Of a stretch of DNA of 7,598 nt, positions 5,461 to 7,598 are shown piece by piece. Made by a program: the position numbers and the translations under genes. The DNA is from Aalborgiella sp043769295. GTDB lineage: Bacteria; Pseudomonadota; Gammaproteobacteria; Burkholderiales; Burkholderiaceae_C. The notes beneath the pieces were generated by a model that worked only from the letters and a program-made list of their open reading frames with translations, did not search any database and had not been told where the DNA came from. Numbering within the stretch: the first letter of the stretch is position 1; each line of letters starts with the position of its first letter. Where the stretch lies: NCBI GenBank assembly GCA_043769295.1, contig JAYVJL010000032.1, forward strand, positions 1 through 7,598. The letters run 5' to 3'.

Positions 5461-7161
5461 TTAAGCCCTGAACCTGCTGGTAATAGGATAACGCCAATCC
5501 TTGCCAAAACTGCGGTGCGTCACGCGAATTCCGATCGGTGCCTGGCGGCGTTTGTGTTCGCTGATTTTAATCAGGTGCGTCACACGCTGCACGTCTTTGG
5601 GGTCAAAACCATCGGCGATGATGTCGGCGATGCTCTCATCGTTTTCCATGTACCGTTCCAAAATTGCATCCAAAACCTCATAGGGGGGCAGGCTGTCCTG
5701 GTCTTTCTGGTCGGCACGCAGCTCGGCGCTGGGTGGGCGGGTGATGATGCGCTCGGGGATGGGGTTGCTGCCCGTGCCGTTCGGATCGTTCTGATTGCGC
5801 CACAGGCACAGTTTGAAGACCGTGGTTTTGGCCAGATCCTTGATCGCCGCAAAGCCGCCGGCCATGTCGCCGTACAGCGTGCAGTAGCCGGTCGCCATTT
5901 CAGACTTGTTGCCGGTGGTCAACACCATGCTGCCAAATTTGTTGGACAGCGCCATCAAGAGCGTGCCGCGAATTCGCGCCTGGATGTTTTCTTCGGTCGT
6001 GTCCTCTGCCAGTCCCTTGAATTCACCCGCCAAGCTGGCTTTGAATGCCTCAAATTCGGGCACGATAGAGATTTCGTCGTAGCGCACGCCCATGCGGTGC
6101 GCCATGTCACGGGCGTCTATCCAGCTGATGTTTGCGGTGTAGGGTGACGGCATCATCACCGCGCGGACCTTGTCTTTGCCCAAAGCGTCCACCGCGAGTG
6201 CCAACACCAGCGCCGAGTCGATACCGCCTGACAGCCCCAAAAGTGCCCCGGGAAAACCGTTTTTACCTAGATAATCTCGAATTCCCAACACCAGTGCATC
6301 CCACAAATCGGCCTCAGCGCTGCGTTGTGGGGCGATAAAAGCATCTTTAATCGCTATTAAATCAATAGCTGATGAGGCAATAGATACGCCGGCTACACTG
6401 TCAATATACAACAGCTTTTCCTTGAAATTTTCCGCCCGGGCGACCAGTTCACCCTGCTGGTTCAGTGCAAACGAGCCGCCGTCAAACACCACCTCGTCCT
6501 GCCCGCCCACGAGGTGCGCGTACAAGAGCGGCAATCCCGTCGCCTTGACACGATCCGCCATGCGCAGCACCCGCTCGCCACCTTTGCCCACATGAAACGG
6601 CGAGGCGTTGATGACGGCCAGCACCTGCGCGCCCGCTTCTTTAGCCAGACGGGCTGGCTCTTCAAACCACGCGTCTTCGCAAATCAACAGACCCACCCTC
6701 ACCCGTCGGTCCGGCTCGCCCACCTGAAACACACAGACACCATGCCCCGGGGTGAAGTAGCGGCGCTCGTCAAACACCTGATAATTGGGCAGTTCGCGCT
6801 TGGCGTAAGTTTCCAGAATCCGCCCTTCGCTGATGACGCTGGCCGCGTTGAACCGCCGCTGAATCGCCACCGATTTGCTGCGCTCGTCCCCGCCCGTGGG
6901 GTGACCGACGACCACCGCCATGCCTTTTAACCCTGCGCAAGCGTCGACGACCATTTTCACGGCATCATGGCAGCCGGTGATGAAGGCGGGGCGTAAAAAC
7001 AGGTCTTCGGCCGCATAGCCGCAGATGGATAATTCAGGCGTGAGCAGTAACCGGGCGCCCTGCGCGTAGGCTTCATGCGCAGCGGCAATGATTTTTTGGG
7101 CATTGCCGGGCAAGTCGCCCACATGCAAATTGAGTTGTGCAATGCAGATTTTGAGTGACAT
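5461..7161 (-). CDS. nadE: Glutamine-dependent NAD+ synthetase
   Basis: This cytoplasmic enzyme makes NAD+ from deamido-NAD+ (nicotinic acid adenine dinucleotide), ATP and glutamine, the last step of NAD synthesis. The 566 residues fuse a nitrilase-like glutaminase domain (about 1-255) to an ATP-pyrophosphatase synthetase domain (about 280-566). The glutaminase triad is E43 (TPELSICGY), K121 (YAKRELPNYQVF) and C161 (LLICEDAW). The synthetase P-loop is SGGIDS (311-316), followed by TTGNKSEMATGYCTLYGDMA (415-434) and RPPSAELRADQKDQDSLPPY (475-494). The interdomain stretch around 255-282 is AT-rich and contains a palindromic element (6353-6369), so it may include an inserted repeat. The start gives the usual N-terminus MSLKICIAQLN; the Shine-Dalgarno is weak. 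It precedes the PII gene and diverges from the GNAT-like gene, with 57 bases between. Confidence 0.97.
   Translation of the reverse strand: MSLKICIAQLNLHVGDLPGNAQKIIAAAHEAYAQGARLLLTPELSICGYAAEDLFLRPAFITGCHDAVKMVVDACAGLKGMAVVVGHPTGGDERSKSVAIQRRFNAASVISEGRILETYAKRELPNYQVFDERRYFTPGHGVCVFQVGEPDRRVRVGLLICEDAWFEEPARLAKEAGAQVLAVINASPFHVGKGGERVLRMADRVKATGLPLLYAHLVGGQDEVVFDGGSFALNQQGELVARAENFKEKLLYIDSVAGVSIASSAIDLIAIKDAFIAPQRSAEADLWDALVLGIRDYLGKNGFPGALLGLSGGIDSALVLALAVDALGKDKVRAVMMPSPYTANISWIDARDMAHRMGVRYDEISIVPEFEAFKASLAGEFKGLAEDTTEENIQARIRGTLLMALSNKFGSMVLTTGNKSEMATGYCTLYGDMAGGFAAIKDLAKTTVFKLCLWRNQNDPNGTGSNPIPERIITRPPSAELRADQKDQDSLPPYEVLDAILERYMENDESIADIIADGFDPKDVQRVTHLIKISEHKRRQAPIGIRVTHRSFGKDWRYPITSRFRA
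6353..6369. repeat. AT-rich palindromic mini-repeat inside nadE
   Basis: GCTATT (6353-6358) and AATAGC (6364-6369) are perfect inverted arms around a 5-base centre, within a conspicuously AT-rich island of roughly 6336-6424 in an otherwise GC-richer gene. On the coding strand it encodes part of ASSAIDLIAIKDAF, with A265 to A270 covering the palindrome. I recall similar GCTATTGATTTAATAGC-type elements scattered in Rhodoferax/Polaromonas-type genomes, often within genes, but could not check. No second copy was found in this window. Confidence 0.5.
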
Positions 7162-7218
7162 GGGTCTAAGCTTGACGGGATAAAACTGGGAATGAAACTA
7201 GGTAGAAACTAAGAATTA
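7162..7218. promoter_or_regulatory. Divergent nadE / GNAT-gene intergenic region with direct repeat
   Basis: The 57 bases must carry the start signals of both divergent genes. TTGACG at 7172-7177 is a 5 of 6 match to a -35 on the plus strand, but no good -10 lies 16-18 bases downstream. GAAACTA occurs twice, at 7194-7200 and 7205-7211, 11 bases apart, about one helical turn. The promoters are not resolved. Confidence 0.3.
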
Positions 7219-7598
7219 ATGCAAAAACTTGATTATGTCATTCACGAGCACACCTCGCCGCTGGAACTTGATGCCGCCGCGTGGAACGCCCTGCTCTCCC
7301 TGCAAAGCCACCCCAGCCCCTTTATGCGGCACGAATATCTGGCGGCGATGCACTGCACCGGCTGCGCCAGCGTTGATACCGGCTGGACGCCACGTTTCAT
7401 CACCCTGTGGCTCGAAAAAAATGGCAAAGAGGTGCTGCAAGGCGCTTGCGCCCTGTACCTGAAAGACCATTCCTACGGCGAATTCGTCTTCGACCACGCC
7501 TGGGCCAACGCCTACCAGCAGCACGGCCTGCCCTACTACCCCAAAGCCCTCATCGCCCCACCCTTCACCCCCGTGCCCGGCTCGCGTCTGCTGGCGCG
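7219..7598 (+). CDS. COG3146/DUF482 GNAT-like protein, N-terminal part (runs off right edge)
   Basis: An open frame from ATG 7219 continues to the window end with no stop (126 codons plus two bases). It begins MQKLDYVIHEHTSPLELDAA. Recognisable family wording is HPSPFMRHEYLAAMHCTG (about 32-49), TGWTPRFITLW (54-64), the KDHSYGEFVFDHAWANAY segment (81-98), and YYPKALIAPPFTPVPGSRLL near the break. This matches COG3146/DUF482 proteins, annotated as GNAT-family acetyltransferases or FemAB-like 'peptidoglycan biosynthesis' proteins; their real substrate is not known. The acceptor-binding and C-terminal parts lie outside the window. The start is supported by its position just after the divergent nadE spacer, but the Shine-Dalgarno (AAGAA, 7211-7215) is close and weak. 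Confidence 0.85.
   Translation, partial: MQKLDYVIHEHTSPLELDAAAWNALLSLQSHPSPFMRHEYLAAMHCTGCASVDTGWTPRFITLWLEKNGKEVLQGACALYLKDHSYGEFVFDHAWANAYQQHGLPYYPKALIAPPFTPVPGSRLLA

Noticed and set aside
5515..6147. Plus-strand open frame of 210 codons antisense to nadE
   Set aside because: Fully opposite conserved nadE motifs; no start signal or recognisable domain.
7216..7524. Minus-strand open frame opposite the right-edge gene
   Set aside because: The plus-strand frame from 7219 matches a known family and runs to the edge, so the minus-strand frame is a shadow.

Overview
The window looks like chromosomal DNA from a betaproteobacterium of the order Burkholderiales, most likely family Comamonadaceae (Rhodoferax/Polaromonas-like). 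This rests on the gene families (DUF3619, DUF3106 and a COG3146-type GNAT protein), on the gene order, and on protein wording remembered from that group; no search was run. No tRNA, rRNA, CRISPR array, insertion sequence or phage gene was seen.

Layout, left to right. (1) 19-1836, minus: ilvI, the large catalytic subunit of acetolactate synthase; its small subunit should begin just beyond the left edge. (2) 1837-2185: a 349-base divergent intergenic region with a plausible promoter for each side, a palindrome cluster and nested inverted repeats. (3) 2186-4534, plus: a tight four-gene cluster of an ECF-like sigma factor, a DUF3619 single-pass membrane protein, an exported DUF3106 protein and an RDD-family membrane protein. 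(4) 4616-5017, plus: dgkA, a small integral-membrane diacylglycerol kinase. (5) 5034-7161, minus: nadE (glutamine-dependent NAD+ synthetase) followed by a PII nitrogen-regulator gene, converging on dgkA. (6) 7219 to the right edge, plus: the start of a COG3146/DUF482 GNAT-like protein, divergent from nadE.

Most of the window is housekeeping: branched-chain amino acid synthesis, phospholipid recycling, NAD synthesis and nitrogen sensing. The least understood part is the sigma-DUF3619-DUF3106-RDD cluster. Its order (sigma factor, translationally coupled single-pass membrane protein, exported helical protein) resembles trans-envelope systems such as CnrH-CnrY-CnrX, so an anti-sigma role for DUF3619 and a periplasmic sensor role for DUF3106 are reasonable but untested. 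Two other points deserve attention: nadE carries a small AT-rich palindromic element in frame between its two domains, and nadE sits directly upstream of a PII gene, which fits reported PII control of NAD synthetase.
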